Origin: UMGS1590 sp900552455
GTDB taxonomy: Bacteria > Bacillota > Peptococcia > Peptococcales > Peptococcaceae
Assembly (NCBI GenBank): GCA_963931105.1
Contig: OZ007004.1
Span: forward strand, 1,736,001 to 1,800,000
Length of the DNA stretch: 64,000 bases
Reading direction: 5' to 3'
The notes under the pieces were generated by a model. The model did no database searches, was not told the DNA's origin, and saw only the letters and a program-made list of their open reading frames with translations. The position numbers were made by a program, and so were the translations under genes. Shown here in pieces: positions 43,032 to 53,870 of this stretch (position 1 is the first letter of the stretch; every line of letters starts with the position of its first letter).

Positions 43032-43583
43032 ATGACAGAACAAGAACAGGCCAAGGATCCTCAGACTGAGGAACAGGTGCCGGAAGAAACCACCGAACCT
43101 GAGGTTGAGGTCGCAGAAGAAGCGGAAGCTCCCGCCGAAGACAACAGTGCCTACGAAGAGCTCAACAAGCGTTATCTGCGTCTCCTGGCAGATTTTGACA
43201 ACTTTAAGCGCCGCACCACCACAGAAAAAGAGGACATCGCCAAATATGGCACGATGACCCTTGTGAAAGAACTTTTGCCGGTGCTCGACAGCTTTGAGCT
43301 GGCGCTGAAAAATCCGCCGGCAGATTCTGAAGAGAGCGTGAAGGCTTTCCAGGAAGGGTTCGAGAAAGTGCAGAAGCAGCTCCTCGACTGTCTCACCAAG
43401 GCAGGTCTGGAACGCATCGAAGCCATCGGTCAGGAATACGATCCAAACTTCCACGAAGCGATCATGGTCGTGGACGACGAATCGCAGCCAGCCAACACCG
43501 TTTTCGACGAGCTGCGCGCAGGCTACAAATTCAAGGAAAAAGTCATCCGTCCAACGGTTTGCCGTGTGACGGGTAATAAATAA
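43032..43583 (+). CDS. grpE: nucleotide exchange factor GrpE
   Basis: 183 residues: a disordered acidic N-terminus (about 1-45), a long helix (YLRLLADFDNFKRRTTTEKED) and the C-terminal beta domain with PNFHEAIM and VIRPTVCRVTG. It releases ADP from DnaK. AAGGAG precedes the ATG; 45 bases separate it from dnaK. Confidence 0.95.
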   Translation: MTEQEQAKDPQTEEQVPEETTEPEVEVAEEAEAPAEDNSAYEELNKRYLRLLADFDNFKRRTTTEKEDIAKYGTMTLVKELLPVLDSFELALKNPPADSEESVKAFQEGFEKVQKQLLDCLTKAGLERIEAIGQEYDPNFHEAIMVVDDESQPANTVFDELRAGYKFKEKVIRPTVCRVTGNK

Positions 43584-43628
43584 ACAACCACCATCTTTTA
43601 TTGATAGATTTTTAGGAGGAATATTACA

Positions 43629-45463
<1,835 letters not shown>

Positions 45464-45464
<1 letters not shown>

Positions 45465-46669
45465 TGGCTGAAAAGCGCGATTACTATGAGGTGCTCGGGG
45501 TTGATAAAAACGCCAGCGACGCGGACATCAAAAAAGCATTCCGCAAGCTCGCGCGCAAATATCACCCCGATGTCAACCCAGGTGACAAAGACGCAGAAGC
45601 AAAGTTTAAGGAGATCAACGAAGCCTACGACGTTCTCTCGAATGCCGAAAAACGCCAGCAGTACGATCAGTTTGGCCACGATGCGCCAAACTTCGGCGCC
45701 GGCGGATTCGGTGGATTCGGAGGCGGCGGATTTGGCGGCTCAGCCGATTTCGGAGACCTTGGCGATATTTTCAACATGTTCTTCGGAGGCGGCGGTGGCG
45801 CCGGTGCGCAGGCGAACAGCCCGCGTCAGGGCGCAGACCTGCGCTATGATCTGACGCTCTCCTTTGAAGATGCTGTCTTTGGCTGCAAGAAGACGATAAC
45901 CGTCGATCGTTGGGTGACTTGCTCCACCTGCGGCGGCTCAGGCGCAAAGCCTGGCACCAGCGCGGAAACCTGCAGCCGTTGTCACGGCACAGGCCGCGTC
46001 ACCAGCATGCAGCAGACACCGTTCGGCCGCATGCAGACCCAGACCACCTGCCCGGAATGCGGCGGGCGCGGCAAGGTCATCAAGGAAAAATGTCCAGATT
46101 GCGGCGGCACAGGTCGCAAGCGTGAATCGAAAACCCTAGAGGTTAATGTGCCTGCTGGCGTCGACAACGGCACCCGCCTGCGCATGGCCGGCGAGGGCGA
46201 AGCCGGTGAAAACGGCGGCCCATCCGGCGATCTTTACATCTATATCCGTGTGCGTCCGCATGAGATCTTCACCCGCGACGACACCGATATCTATATGGAA
46301 CAAAAGATCAACGTCGCTCAGGCAGCGCTTGGCGACGAGATCGAAGTGCCAACTCTCGAAGGCCGGATCAAATTTACGATTCCAGCCGGCGTGCAGAGCG
46401 GCGCGCGCTTCCGCCTCAAAGGAAAAGGCGTCAAGGGCATGCGCAGCTACGGCAAAGGCGATCAGTATGTGACTGTCATCGTCGAAACGCCAAAAAATCT
46501 CACCGACGAGCAACGTCAGCTCTTTGAAAAGCTCGCCGATTCTCTCGAACGCTTCGACGGCCAATCCGCCAAGGGCGCGAGGCGAACAGAGAAGAAGAAA
46601 GAAGACAAGGGCTTCTTCGACAAGATGAAAGATCTCTTCACCGACGACGATGAAGACGACAACAATTAA
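45464..46669 (+). CDS. dnaJ: chaperone DnaJ (Hsp40)
   Basis: 401 residues: J domain with the HPD motif (KYHPDVNPGDK), Gly/Phe-rich linker (about 75-120), four CxxCxGxG-type zinc repeats (CSTCGGSG, CSRCHGTG, CPECGGRG, CPDCGGTG), two beta-sandwich domains and an acidic Lys-rich tail. It stimulates DnaK ATPase and delivers substrates. Its ATG shares the last base of the dnaK stop. Confidence 0.97.
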
Positions 46670-46679
46670 ACACCTCCAG

Positions 46680-46710
46680 CCGAGGCTCAGAAATGGGCCT
46701 CGGTTTTTTG
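46680..46710 (+). terminator. terminator of hrcA-dnaJ operon
   Basis: CCGAGGC pairs with GCCTCGG, then six T. Confidence 0.85.
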
Positions 46711-46737
46711 CGTCCGGCACAGAATCTGTGCTATAAT
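46708..46737 (+). promoter_or_regulatory. promoter of DUF554 gene with spacer palindrome
   Basis: TTGCGT at 46708-46713 and TATAAT at 46732-46737, 18-bp spacer. GCACAGAATCTGTGC at 46717-46731, a perfect palindrome, fills the spacer and may be an operator. Confidence 0.6.
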
Positions 46738-46778
46738 AGTTCAGTGACTACAAAATAACGAACGAAGGATGATGGAAG

Positions 46779-47471
46779 ATGATAGCAACCTTGGTCAACG
46801 CAGCAGTCGTCATCGCCTGCGCGCTGCTGGGTAATTTTCTGCAGCGGGGATTTCCTGACAGACTGCGCACACTGCTGATGCAGGCGCTCGGGATCTGTAT
46901 CGTCGTCGTCGGCTTGCGCATGGTGCTCGACGTTTCAAACGACATCGTGATCGTGCTTTCGATCGCGATCGGCACAGTGATCGGCCATTTCTGCCAGCTC
47001 GACCGCCATCTCGACAACCTTGGCGTGCGCGTGAAGCAGATCGCCAAAGTGGACGACGCACGTTTTGTCGATGGCTTTGTCAGCGCCAGTTTACTTTTCT
47101 GCGTCGGTGCCATGGCCATCGTCGGTTCCTTTGAAGCAGGGCTGAACCAGAACTATAGCATCCTCTTTACAAAATCTGTGCTCGACGGCATCATGGCCAT
47201 CGTGCTCGGCTCCACCCTGGGGATCGGCGTCGCCTTTTCAGCCGTCGCCGTCATTCTTTACCAGGGCGCGCTGACGCTCCTCGCCGGCTTGCTTTCGCCC
47301 GTGCTCACAGATCTCGTCGTCAGCTACATGAGCGCCGCCGGCGGCATCATGATCATGGCCATCGGCATCACAACCGCCGGCATTCGCGAGATCAACACCG
47401 TCAATACCCTGCCGGGACTGCTCGTCGCTGCTGCGCTCGGCTTTATCCTGCCGGCGCTGGGCATGGCGTGA
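46779..47471 (+). CDS. DUF554 family membrane protein
   Basis: 230 residues, about seven membrane helices. DUF554 hallmarks: GNFLQRGFPDRLRTLLMQALGI near the start, ASLLFCVGAMAIVGSFEAGL in the middle and GGIMIMAIG near the end. Possible transporter; no substrate is known for the family. A short gap leads to the hydrolase gene. Confidence 0.85.
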   Translation: MIATLVNAAVVIACALLGNFLQRGFPDRLRTLLMQALGICIVVVGLRMVLDVSNDIVIVLSIAIGTVIGHFCQLDRHLDNLGVRVKQIAKVDDARFVDGFVSASLLFCVGAMAIVGSFEAGLNQNYSILFTKSVLDGIMAIVLGSTLGIGVAFSAVAVILYQGALTLLAGLLSPVLTDLVVSYMSAAGGIMIMAIGITTAGIREINTVNTLPGLLVAAALGFILPALGMA

Positions 47472-47485
47472 GAAAAGGAGCAAGG

Positions 47486-48598
47486 ATGAAAAAGGACAAA
47501 CGCAAATTTTCTTTAGCGATCCTTCGCGTGATAAAATGGGGTGCCATTGGTGTAGCGGGGCTGCTCGTTCTGGCGCTGATCGTCGTTGGCGCAGCACGCC
47601 TGATGACGGCACAGAGCCATGCAGTCGATCCTGCTTGTGGAATTGACGAGAGCATCTATGTGCCACTGAACGGTCAGGAGCAGTATCTGCTGATCCGTGG
47701 GAATAACGTGAACAATCCCGTGATCATCTGGCTGCACGGTGGTCCAGCTGGGCCAGATGCTTACACGAATTATGCTTTTCAAGATCAGCTCCTCGACGAG
47801 TATACTTTCGTCAACTGGGATCAACGCGGCTGTGGCAGAACTTATTTCCGAAACAGAGAGGACGATCCTCAGAACGACACTGCGACTTTTGCACAGACTC
47901 AGAAGGATCTGGATGCGCTCATCGCTTATCTCTGCGAGCGTTTTGGGCAGGACAAGGTGATCCTCGTTGGCCATTCCTACGGCACAGCGGTGGGCAGTCG
48001 CTATGCGCTCGATCATCCAGAGCGGGTGACAGCGTACATCGGTGTGGGCCAACTGGTGACGTTTGAAAGCGAGCTCTACAGCTACGAAGATGCGCGGCAG
48101 CGTGCGCTGGAAAGTGGAGAAGATGTCTCGACGATGGACGCTGCTTATGAGCAATTCTTGCGAGAAAAAACGGTGATGAATATGCTGGCGCTGCGGCAGC
48201 AGACCAGCGCGTACCATCACGCGGAGAAAGCCGATCAGAATTTGCTGTGGCTGGCTGCGAAATCACCGTATCTGGGCTTCGACGATGTGCGCTGGTTTCT
48301 GCTGCAGCTTGAGAGCGCCGAAGATTTCGTGGCGATGAACGAAAAGCTCTTTGATTACGTGTTGACAGCGGACGTGCGGTCTTATGGGCTGACGTATCAG
48401 ATGCCAGTAGGATTTATTTCCGGCGCAGATGACTGGACGACGCCTGTCAAATATACGGAGGATTATTTTAATGCGATCTCAGCGCCAGAAAAGGAGATGC
48501 AGCTCATCGAGGGCTGCGGTCATCATCCGCAATATGAAGACAGCGTGCAGTTTTCGCTCGCGTTGGGAACCATGCTCCACACCTTATTGGATGACTAA
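47486..48598 (+). CDS. membrane-anchored alpha/beta hydrolase (prolyl iminopeptidase-like)
   Basis: 370 residues: an N-terminal membrane anchor (about 10-42), then an alpha/beta hydrolase with the oxyanion segment WLHGGPAGPD, NWDQRGCGRTYF, nucleophile elbow GHSYGT, a lid domain rich in helices, and the catalytic acid and His in GADDWTTP and GCGHHPQY. The HGGPxG and DQRGxGxS-like motifs point to proline iminopeptidase relatives. Start at 47486 after AAAGGAG. Confidence 0.85.
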   Translation: MKKDKRKFSLAILRVIKWGAIGVAGLLVLALIVVGAARLMTAQSHAVDPACGIDESIYVPLNGQEQYLLIRGNNVNNPVIIWLHGGPAGPDAYTNYAFQDQLLDEYTFVNWDQRGCGRTYFRNREDDPQNDTATFAQTQKDLDALIAYLCERFGQDKVILVGHSYGTAVGSRYALDHPERVTAYIGVGQLVTFESELYSYEDARQRALESGEDVSTMDAAYEQFLREKTVMNMLALRQQTSAYHHAEKADQNLLWLAAKSPYLGFDDVRWFLLQLESAEDFVAMNEKLFDYVLTADVRSYGLTYQMPVGFISGADDWTTPVKYTEDYFNAISAPEKEMQLIEGCGHHPQYEDSVQFSLALGTMLHTLLDD

Positions 48599-48663
48599 AT
48601 GAAGCGATTTGATTGTGCCCGGCAGCGGAATTCACACTGATTTTTGGAAGGGCAACAAATTGC

Positions 48664-48695
48664 ACGGAGTCTGGATGATGCAGGCTCCGTTTTTC
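48664..48695 (+). terminator. terminator after hydrolase gene
   Basis: ACGGAGTCTG pairs with CAGGCTCCGT (one G-U pair), then TTTTTC. Confidence 0.75.
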
Positions 48696-48724
48696 TTGTT
48701 CGCGGGAGATGCGCGTGCTATGAT
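48696..48724 (+). promoter_or_regulatory. promoter of barnase-barstar operon
   Basis: TTGTTC at 48696-48701 and TATGAT at 48719-48724, 17-bp spacer. Confidence 0.6.
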
Positions 48725-48752
48725 AGAGCGGTACGAAAAGGAGGTATAACTC

Positions 48753-49217
48753 ATGAAATTAACAAAGAAAATCCTTGCCCTGCTTCTGACACTGGTGTTG
48801 TCGCTGGGCATGTTCACAGCCTGCGCGCCGACAGATTCTGCTTCGAGCGGCGATGGCCAGCCGGCGATCGCAGAAGACGGCAGCTACACCTCGAAGGATG
48901 AGGTGGCGCTTTACATCCACACCTATGGCCATCTGCCGGAGAATTATATCACGAAAGATGAAGCCTACGATCTTGGCTGGAAGAGCGAAGGCACACTCGA
49001 CGAGGTGGCACCGGGCATGTCCATCGGCGGCGACTACTACGGCAACTATGAAGGCGTGCTGCCAGACGAACCTGGTCGCGAATACCACGAGTGCGACATC
49101 GATTACGAATCGGGAAATCGCAACGGCAAGCGCATTGTCTACTCGAACGACGGCAACATCTATTACACAGAGGACCACTACAACAGCTTTGAACATTTGT
49201 ACGGAGATGATGAATGA
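48753..49217 (+). CDS. barnase-type ribonuclease, lipoprotein
   Basis: 154 residues. A lipoprotein-like signal peptide ends at Cys24 (LSLGMFTAC), then a linker and a complete barnase domain: HTYGHLPENYITKDEAYDLGW, APGMSIGGDYYGNYEG, and catalytic residues matching barnase Glu73, Arg83, Arg87 and His102 at E113, R123, R127 and H142 (DHYNSF). It should cleave RNA outside the cell membrane while remaining tethered or released. AAGGAGG precedes the ATG. The inhibitor gene overlaps its stop codon. Confidence 0.9.
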   Translation: MKLTKKILALLLTLVLSLGMFTACAPTDSASSGDGQPAIAEDGSYTSKDEVALYIHTYGHLPENYITKDEAYDLGWKSEGTLDEVAPGMSIGGDYYGNYEGVLPDEPGREYHECDIDYESGNRNGKRIVYSNDGNIYYTEDHYNSFEHLYGDDE

Positions 49218-49450
49218 TGCAGGAGATCATCATTGATTTCAGCAAATACGCGAGCATTGCGGATTTCCACGACGACATCGCAGCGCGGCTCAATTTTCCA
49301 GCGCACTACGGGCGCAATCTGGATGCGCTCAACGACTGCATACGAGAAATTCCGCCGGGAAGCGTGCACTTCACGATCTTTTACGGTGGCAGCGGCATTC
49401 CACACAAGCAGCAGGTGACGATCGCAAAGATCCTGCTGGGGAAAAACTGA
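49214..49450 (+). CDS. barstar family ribonuclease inhibitor
   Basis: 78 residues: MQEIIIDFSKYASIADFHDDIAARLNF, then the barstar hallmark HYGRNLDALNDCI, which carries the acidic residue that plugs the barnase active site. It overlaps the nuclease gene by 4 bp (ATGA) and protects the producer's cytoplasm. Slightly shorter than barstar (89-90 residues). ATG at 49214 or 49217 could serve. Confidence 0.9.
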   Translation: MMQEIIIDFSKYASIADFHDDIAARLNFPAHYGRNLDALNDCIREIPPGSVHFTIFYGGSGIPHKQQVTIAKILLGKN

Positions 49451-49456
49451 ACGACC

Positions 49457-49484
49457 AACGGATGGCTTCGGCCATCCGTTTTTT
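49457..49484 (+). terminator. terminator of barnase-barstar operon
   Basis: AACGGATGGC, loop TTCG, GCCATCCGTT, then T run. Confidence 0.9.
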
Positions 49485-49490
49485 GGTGGA

Positions 49491-49519
49491 TTGACGACGG
49501 GCAGTAACTCTTTTATACT
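49491..49519 (+). promoter_or_regulatory. promoter of rhodanese gene
   Basis: TTGACG at 49491-49496 and TATACT at 49514-49519, 17-bp spacer. Confidence 0.8.
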
Positions 49520-49558
49520 GGGAGCAGAAAGGCTTGAAAGAGAGAAAGGAGCGTCGAA

Positions 49559-49951
49559 ATGACGAAGAACATACAGAAAATCCTTGCCACGCTCTGTCTG
49601 GCGCTGCTGCTTGCTGGTTGCACGAGTCTGGACTCGGCTGGATACACGCAGGTGTCGAGCGAAAAGGCGGCGCAGCTGATGGAGGATTATGATGACGAAA
49701 TCGTGCTCGATGTGCGCACGCCGGAAGAATATGCGCAGGCGCACATCCCTGACGCGATCAATGTGCCGAATGAGGAGATTGGCGAGGACGCCGTCGTCCA
49801 GCTGCCGGACAAGGATCAGCTCATCCTTGTGTATTGCCGGAGCGGCAATCGCAGCAAGGAGGCTGCGCAAAAGCTGGCAGATCAGGGCTATACGAATGTC
49901 ATCGAATTTGGCGGCATCAAAGATTGGCACGGAGAGACCGTGGCTTCATAA
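49559..49951 (+). CDS. rhodanese-like lipoprotein
   Basis: 130 residues: lipoprotein signal ending LLLAGC (Cys20), then one rhodanese domain with LDVRTPEEYAQAHIPDAINVP and the active-site loop CRSGNRSKEAA, finishing YTNVIEFGGIKDWHG. The catalytic Cys is present, so sulfur transfer is possible at the cell surface. AAAGGAG precedes the ATG. Confidence 0.9.
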   Translation: MTKNIQKILATLCLALLLAGCTSLDSAGYTQVSSEKAAQLMEDYDDEIVLDVRTPEEYAQAHIPDAINVPNEEIGEDAVVQLPDKDQLILVYCRSGNRSKEAAQKLADQGYTNVIEFGGIKDWHGETVAS

Positions 49952-49987
49952 AACAACACAGGCTCACGCCGGGATTCTGGCGTGGGC

Positions 49988-50017
49988 TTGTCTGCATTTT
50001 AGCGGAGATGGTACAAT
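49988..50017 (+). promoter_or_regulatory. promoter of UvrA-like gene
   Basis: TTGTCT at 49988-49993 and TACAAT at 50012-50017 preceded by TG; 18-bp spacer. Confidence 0.55.
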
Positions 50018-50041
50018 AGAAGGTGCAAAGGAGGCGTCACA

Positions 50042-52555
50042 ATGACACTGAAACATAAAGCGCCTGATCACATCATTGTGCGTGGGGCGCGGGTGCACAA
50101 TCTGAAAAATCTGGATGTGGATATTCCGCTGGGAAAGCTGGTGGGGATCGCTGGCGTCAGCGGCAGTGGAAAATCGTCGCTGGCGTTGGGCGTGCTCTAT
50201 GCCGAGGGCTCGCGGCGTTATCTGGAATCTCTTTCGACATACACCAGACGGCGCATGACGATCGCGCAGGCGGCGCAGCTTGACGAGATCGACAATGTGC
50301 CGGCAGCGCTTGCGCTCAGACAGCGCCCAGCGGTGCCAGGAATCCGCAGCACTTTTGGCACGTCGACGGAGCTCTTGAACAGCCTGCGGCTGATGTTCTC
50401 GCGGCTGGCCAGCCATTGTTGTCCGAACGGACATTATCTGGATCCAACGCCGGACGTGGCCATCGGCAAGGACCTTGTCTGTCCGGTCTGTGGCGAAATA
50501 TTTATGCCGCCGGGCGCGGAGAGCCTCGCGTTTAACAGCGAGGGCGCCTGCCCGACCTGCAGCGGCACGGGCATCGTGCGTACAGTGGATGAATCGACCC
50601 TTGTGCCGGATGAATCGCTTTCGATCGATGAGGGCGCAGTGGCGCCGTGGAATTCGCTGATGTGGTCGCTGATGACGGATGTCTGCCGGGAAATGGGCGT
50701 GCGCACAGATGTGCCGTTCTCGGAGCTTTCGCCACAGGAACGGGACATCGTTTTCCATGGACCGGCGGAAAAACGCCACATCTTTTATCACAATAAAAAT
50801 TCAAACCAGGCTGGCGAGCTGGATTTTACCTACTACAATGCCGTCTACACCGTTGAAAATGCGCTGGCGAAGGTCAAGGACGACAAGGGTATGAAGCGTG
50901 TGGAGAAATTTCTCAAGCAGGACATCTGTCCGGATTGTGGCGGATCGCGATTGTCTGAGGCTGCGCGTGCACCGCGACTCTGCGGCAAAAATCTGGCGGA
51001 AGTGTCGCAGATGACGCTCGATGCGCTCGTTCCGTGGGTGCAGGCAGTGCCGGAACAGATGCCGGCGAATATGCGCGAGATGGCAGAAACGATCTGCGAC
51101 ACATTCCTGCATACCGCGAAACGCCTGCTCGATCTTGGCCTTGGCTATCTGGCGCTGGATCGCGCATCGAGCACCCTTTCTACCGGCGAGCGTCAGCGCG
51201 TGCAGCTGGCGCGGGCCGTGCGCAATCGCACAACAGGCGTGCTCTATGTGCTCGACGAGCCATCGATCGGGCTGCATCCGGTGAATGTCGATGGGCTTCT
51301 GGGCGTCATCGATGACCTGCTCGCCCATGGCAATTCTGTCGTCCTCGTGGATCACGATGCGCGCGTGCTCGCCGCCAGCGATCATCTCATCGAGCTTGGC
51401 CCCGGCGCCGGCGCGAATGGTGGACAACTGATCAGCCAGGGAACTGTCGCGGAAGTGGCAGCAGATCCGCGCTCGTTGATCGGACCGTTTCTTCGCGGTG
51501 AAAACGTACACGCGCGCGAGCGTGTGTCTGCCGCCGGATTGTTCGCGAATGGGCGCATCCATCTCGAAACCACGCCGCTGCACACAGTCCGCGCGTTGGC
51601 GCTCGAGATCCCAAAAGGTCGCCTCACCTGTGTCACCGGCGTTTCTGGCAGCGGTAAAACGACGCTCATCCTCGAAAGCCTCGTGCCCGCTCTGCAGGCG
51701 CTGACGAGCGAGACAGCGCCGCCAGCACATGTGCGCAGCATCGAAGCCGAAGGCATCCGCCGCATCAATCTCATCGATGCGACCCCGATTGGCACCAACG
51801 TGCGCTCCACCGTCGCCACCTACGCCGGTGTGATGGACGAATTGCGCCGTGCCTATGCGCGCATTCCGCAAGCCAAGGAAGCAGGCTGGAAAGCCGGCGA
51901 TTTTTCTTATAACACCGGGCGTTTGCGCTGCAGCGAGTGCGACGGCACCGGACAGATCACCATGGACGTGCAGTTTCTGCCAGACGTGGAGATCACCTGT
52001 CCCGTCTGCGGTGGCAGCCGCTACAGTGAGACCGCCGAGCGCATCAAACGCACGCCAAAAGGAGCGGACGCCGCTGACGCGCGCTCTTTGCCAGAGTTGC
52101 TCGCCCTTACCGTCGACGAAGCGCTGGCACAGACGAAGGATCTGAAAAAAGCGCACGAACGTCTGCAAACCTTGAGCGATCTGGGTCTCGGCTACCTCAC
52201 CCTCGGCGAAGGCACGCCTGCGCTCTCCGGCGGCGAGGCGCAGCGGCTCAAACTCGCTGCCGAAATGGGCCGCGAGCAGAGCGATGCCGTCTTCGTCTTC
52301 GACGAGCCAACCATCGGCCTGCATCCGCTGGACGTGCGCACACTGATCACCATTTTCCAGCGCCTCATCGATCAGGGCGCGACCGTCGTCGTCATCGAGC
52401 ACGACCTCGACATGATCGCAAACAGCGATTATATCATCGACATGGGCCCCGGCGGCGGAGAAAGCGGCGGCCGCATCGTCGCAGCCGGCACGCCAGAAGA
52501 TGTTGCCGCAAACCCCGAAAGCATCACCGGTCGCTATCTGAAAGAATTGGTGTAA
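50042..52555 (+). CDS. short UvrA paralogue (UvrA2/DrrC-like ABC ATPase)
   Basis: 837 residues, about 100 shorter than UvrA. Two ATPase halves: Walker A GVSGSGKSS near 39 and GVSGSGKTT near 535; signatures LSTGERQR and LSGGEAQR; Walker B VLYVLDEPSIGLHP and VFVFDEPTIGLHP. Zinc-type Cys pairs are seen at CPVCGEIF/CPTCSGTG, CPDCGGSR, CSECDGTG and CPVCGGSR. The shortening fits the UvrA2 class, which often lacks UvrB-binding sequence and is linked to resistance to DNA-binding drugs. It is not next to uvrB or uvrC. Confidence 0.85.
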   Translation: MTLKHKAPDHIIVRGARVHNLKNLDVDIPLGKLVGIAGVSGSGKSSLALGVLYAEGSRRYLESLSTYTRRRMTIAQAAQLDEIDNVPAALALRQRPAVPGIRSTFGTSTELLNSLRLMFSRLASHCCPNGHYLDPTPDVAIGKDLVCPVCGEIFMPPGAESLAFNSEGACPTCSGTGIVRTVDESTLVPDESLSIDEGAVAPWNSLMWSLMTDVCREMGVRTDVPFSELSPQERDIVFHGPAEKRHIFYHNKNSNQAGELDFTYYNAVYTVENALAKVKDDKGMKRVEKFLKQDICPDCGGSRLSEAARAPRLCGKNLAEVSQMTLDALVPWVQAVPEQMPANMREMAETICDTFLHTAKRLLDLGLGYLALDRASSTLSTGERQRVQLARAVRNRTTGVLYVLDEPSIGLHPVNVDGLLGVIDDLLAHGNSVVLVDHDARVLAASDHLIELGPGAGANGGQLISQGTVAEVAADPRSLIGPFLRGENVHARERVSAAGLFANGRIHLETTPLHTVRALALEIPKGRLTCVTGVSGSGKTTLILESLVPALQALTSETAPPAHVRSIEAEGIRRINLIDATPIGTNVRSTVATYAGVMDELRRAYARIPQAKEAGWKAGDFSYNTGRLRCSECDGTGQITMDVQFLPDVEITCPVCGGSRYSETAERIKRTPKGADAADARSLPELLALTVDEALAQTKDLKKAHERLQTLSDLGLGYLTLGEGTPALSGGEAQRLKLAAEMGREQSDAVFVFDEPTIGLHPLDVRTLITIFQRLIDQGATVVVIEHDLDMIANSDYIIDMGPGGGESGGRIVAAGTPEDVAANPESITGRYLKELV

Positions 52556-52558
52556 ATG

Positions 52559-52597
52559 AAAAGGTCCAGAACCGTTATCTTGGTTCTGGACCTTTTT
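52559..52597. terminator. bidirectional terminator
   Basis: AAAAGGTCCAGAACC pairs with GGTTCTGGACCTTTT; it lies between the convergent UvrA-like and AraC-type genes. Confidence 0.9.
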
Positions 52598-52628
52598 GCG
52601 TGTGATGGATTTTTTGGGGATGCGCTGA

Positions 52629-53597
52629 TCACTTCTGTTGCGTGGCTTTTCTATATTCCCTCGGCAGCAGTCCTGTACTTTTGCGAAATAGCGCTGCAAA
52701 TCGGCTGGAAGTCGAATAGCCAATCGTTTGCGCGATCTGACCGATGGAGAGTTCTGAGCTTGCCAATAAATATTCTGCCTGGCTCATGCGTCGCTGTTGA
52801 ATGTATTCCGTGACGGTGCAATGATAGTATTTTTTGAAGCAGCTCTTCAGTTTTGTTGTGCCCATGCAGGCAATCTGAGCCAGTCTTTCCAGAGGAATAT
52901 CTGCAGCATAATGATCGTTGAGATATGCGGCAACGGTCCGGACGCTTTCTATGTCTTGCTGCGAGAGTATGCGTGATTGTTTATCCGGATATTTCAGCTG
53001 AAACGCCACAACCAGCGAAACTGCTTCAGCAACTTTTCCTTCGTAAAAAAGCTTCGCAGCGAGTCCTTCTCCACGATAGTCTCGGATCTCAGTGAGCAAC
53101 TGTGACATTTCCGGAAAATCTGTCGTCTCATCAATCTTGCGAAAAGCAGCGATTGGATCGAGTTGTGTTTCCGGATACAGCTTTTTCAGATAATCCTCAT
53201 AATAGGCTGGTGCGATCCCAATTCCGATGGAGCGCACAGGAATGTTCTTGTGGATCAAAGCCTTGTATGGCGAGGGCCCTCCGATATAAGTTTTGATACA
53301 ACCGGCGGAGAGACGGCGATAGGGGGATAATTCTTCTCCGGAGATAGAATCGTAGCGGGCGATGTTCAGATAATTTGGCAGGGAGAATTCCAGAAGATAA
53401 TCTTCCCGAAAAGAAAAATTGTGGATCTTGATGTCATAGAGATCTTTCTGGCCATAGGTCCAGTAAGTACCTTCACCGATCTCCGGTGAAAGTTTCCAAC
53501 AATCACCCATGCTGCCGTATTGCTGGTTGTCTGGATCATGGATGAAGCCATTTCGGATGAGCATCGGCGCAAAAAAATGGTCGATGATTTCTGACAT
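52629..53597 (-). CDS. AraC family transcriptional regulator of locus 3
   Basis: 322 residues. C-terminal AraC domain: IPLERLAQIACMGTTKLKSCF and LSIGQIAQTIGYSTSSRFAALF, ending LLPREYRKA. The N-terminal 220 residues form an unidentified sensor region. Start at 53597 after AAAGGAGG; the frame runs further up only because the adjacent hairpin repeats are open. It is divergent from the S-component operon, which it probably activates, as siderophore-sensing AraC proteins do. Confidence 0.85.
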   Translation of the reverse strand: MSEIIDHFFAPMLIRNGFIHDPDNQQYGSMGDCWKLSPEIGEGTYWTYGQKDLYDIKIHNFSFREDYLLEFSLPNYLNIARYDSISGEELSPYRRLSAGCIKTYIGGPSPYKALIHKNIPVRSIGIGIAPAYYEDYLKKLYPETQLDPIAAFRKIDETTDFPEMSQLLTEIRDYRGEGLAAKLFYEGKVAEAVSLVVAFQLKYPDKQSRILSQQDIESVRTVAAYLNDHYAADIPLERLAQIACMGTTKLKSCFKKYYHCTVTEYIQQRRMSQAEYLLASSELSIGQIAQTIGYSTSSRFAALFRKSTGLLPREYRKATQQK

Positions 53598-53618
53598 AGC
53601 AGAGCGCCTCCTTTGTGC

Positions 53619-53663
53619 AAGGTGAATGTCAGTGAAGCTGGCAGAGAGGGTGGCCTGGGCCAC
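53619..53663 (+). repeat. 45-bp double-hairpin repeat, unit 1
   Basis: Lead AAGGTGAAT, stem 1 GTCAGT-GAA-GCTGGC (two G-U pairs on the plus strand), link AGAGAGG, stem 2 GTGGCC-TG-GGCCAC. First of a tandem pair in the divergent intergenic region, a few bases from the AraC ribosome binding site. Confidence 0.85.
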
Positions 53664-53708
53664 AAGGTGAATGCCTCCGAAGGAGGCGGAAAAGGTGGCT
53701 TGGCCACA
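53664..53708 (+). repeat. 45-bp double-hairpin repeat, unit 2
   Basis: Lead AAGGTGAAT, stem 1 GCCTCC-GAA-GGAGGC, link GGAAAAG, and a stem 2 that is one base short (GTGGC-TT-GGCCAC). Directly adjoins unit 1. Confidence 0.85.
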
Positions 53709-53824
53709 ACGATTGGACGGACGTATGAAAGGATCAGACGAACATCGTTGGAACCCATTGCATGTTGGTTAATGGTAGCGTACTGTATTAAACAATGATT
53801 AGCGATATCTAATTAAAAGCTATC

Positions 53825-53837
53825 ACAAATCATTTGT
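53825..53837 (+). promoter_or_regulatory. small palindrome upstream of S-component gene
   Basis: ACAAATCATTTGT, a perfect 6-bp arm palindrome 33 bases before the start codon; a GATAAT box follows at about 53845. Possible operator, weakly supported. Confidence 0.3.
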
Positions 53838-53870
53838 CGCGTCAAGATAATACAGATTAGGAGGATCAAT

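Noticed and set aside
53613..53798. Small frame covering the intergenic repeat pair
   Set aside because: It is open only because the repeats are open; it lacks a ribosome binding site and a recognisable product.
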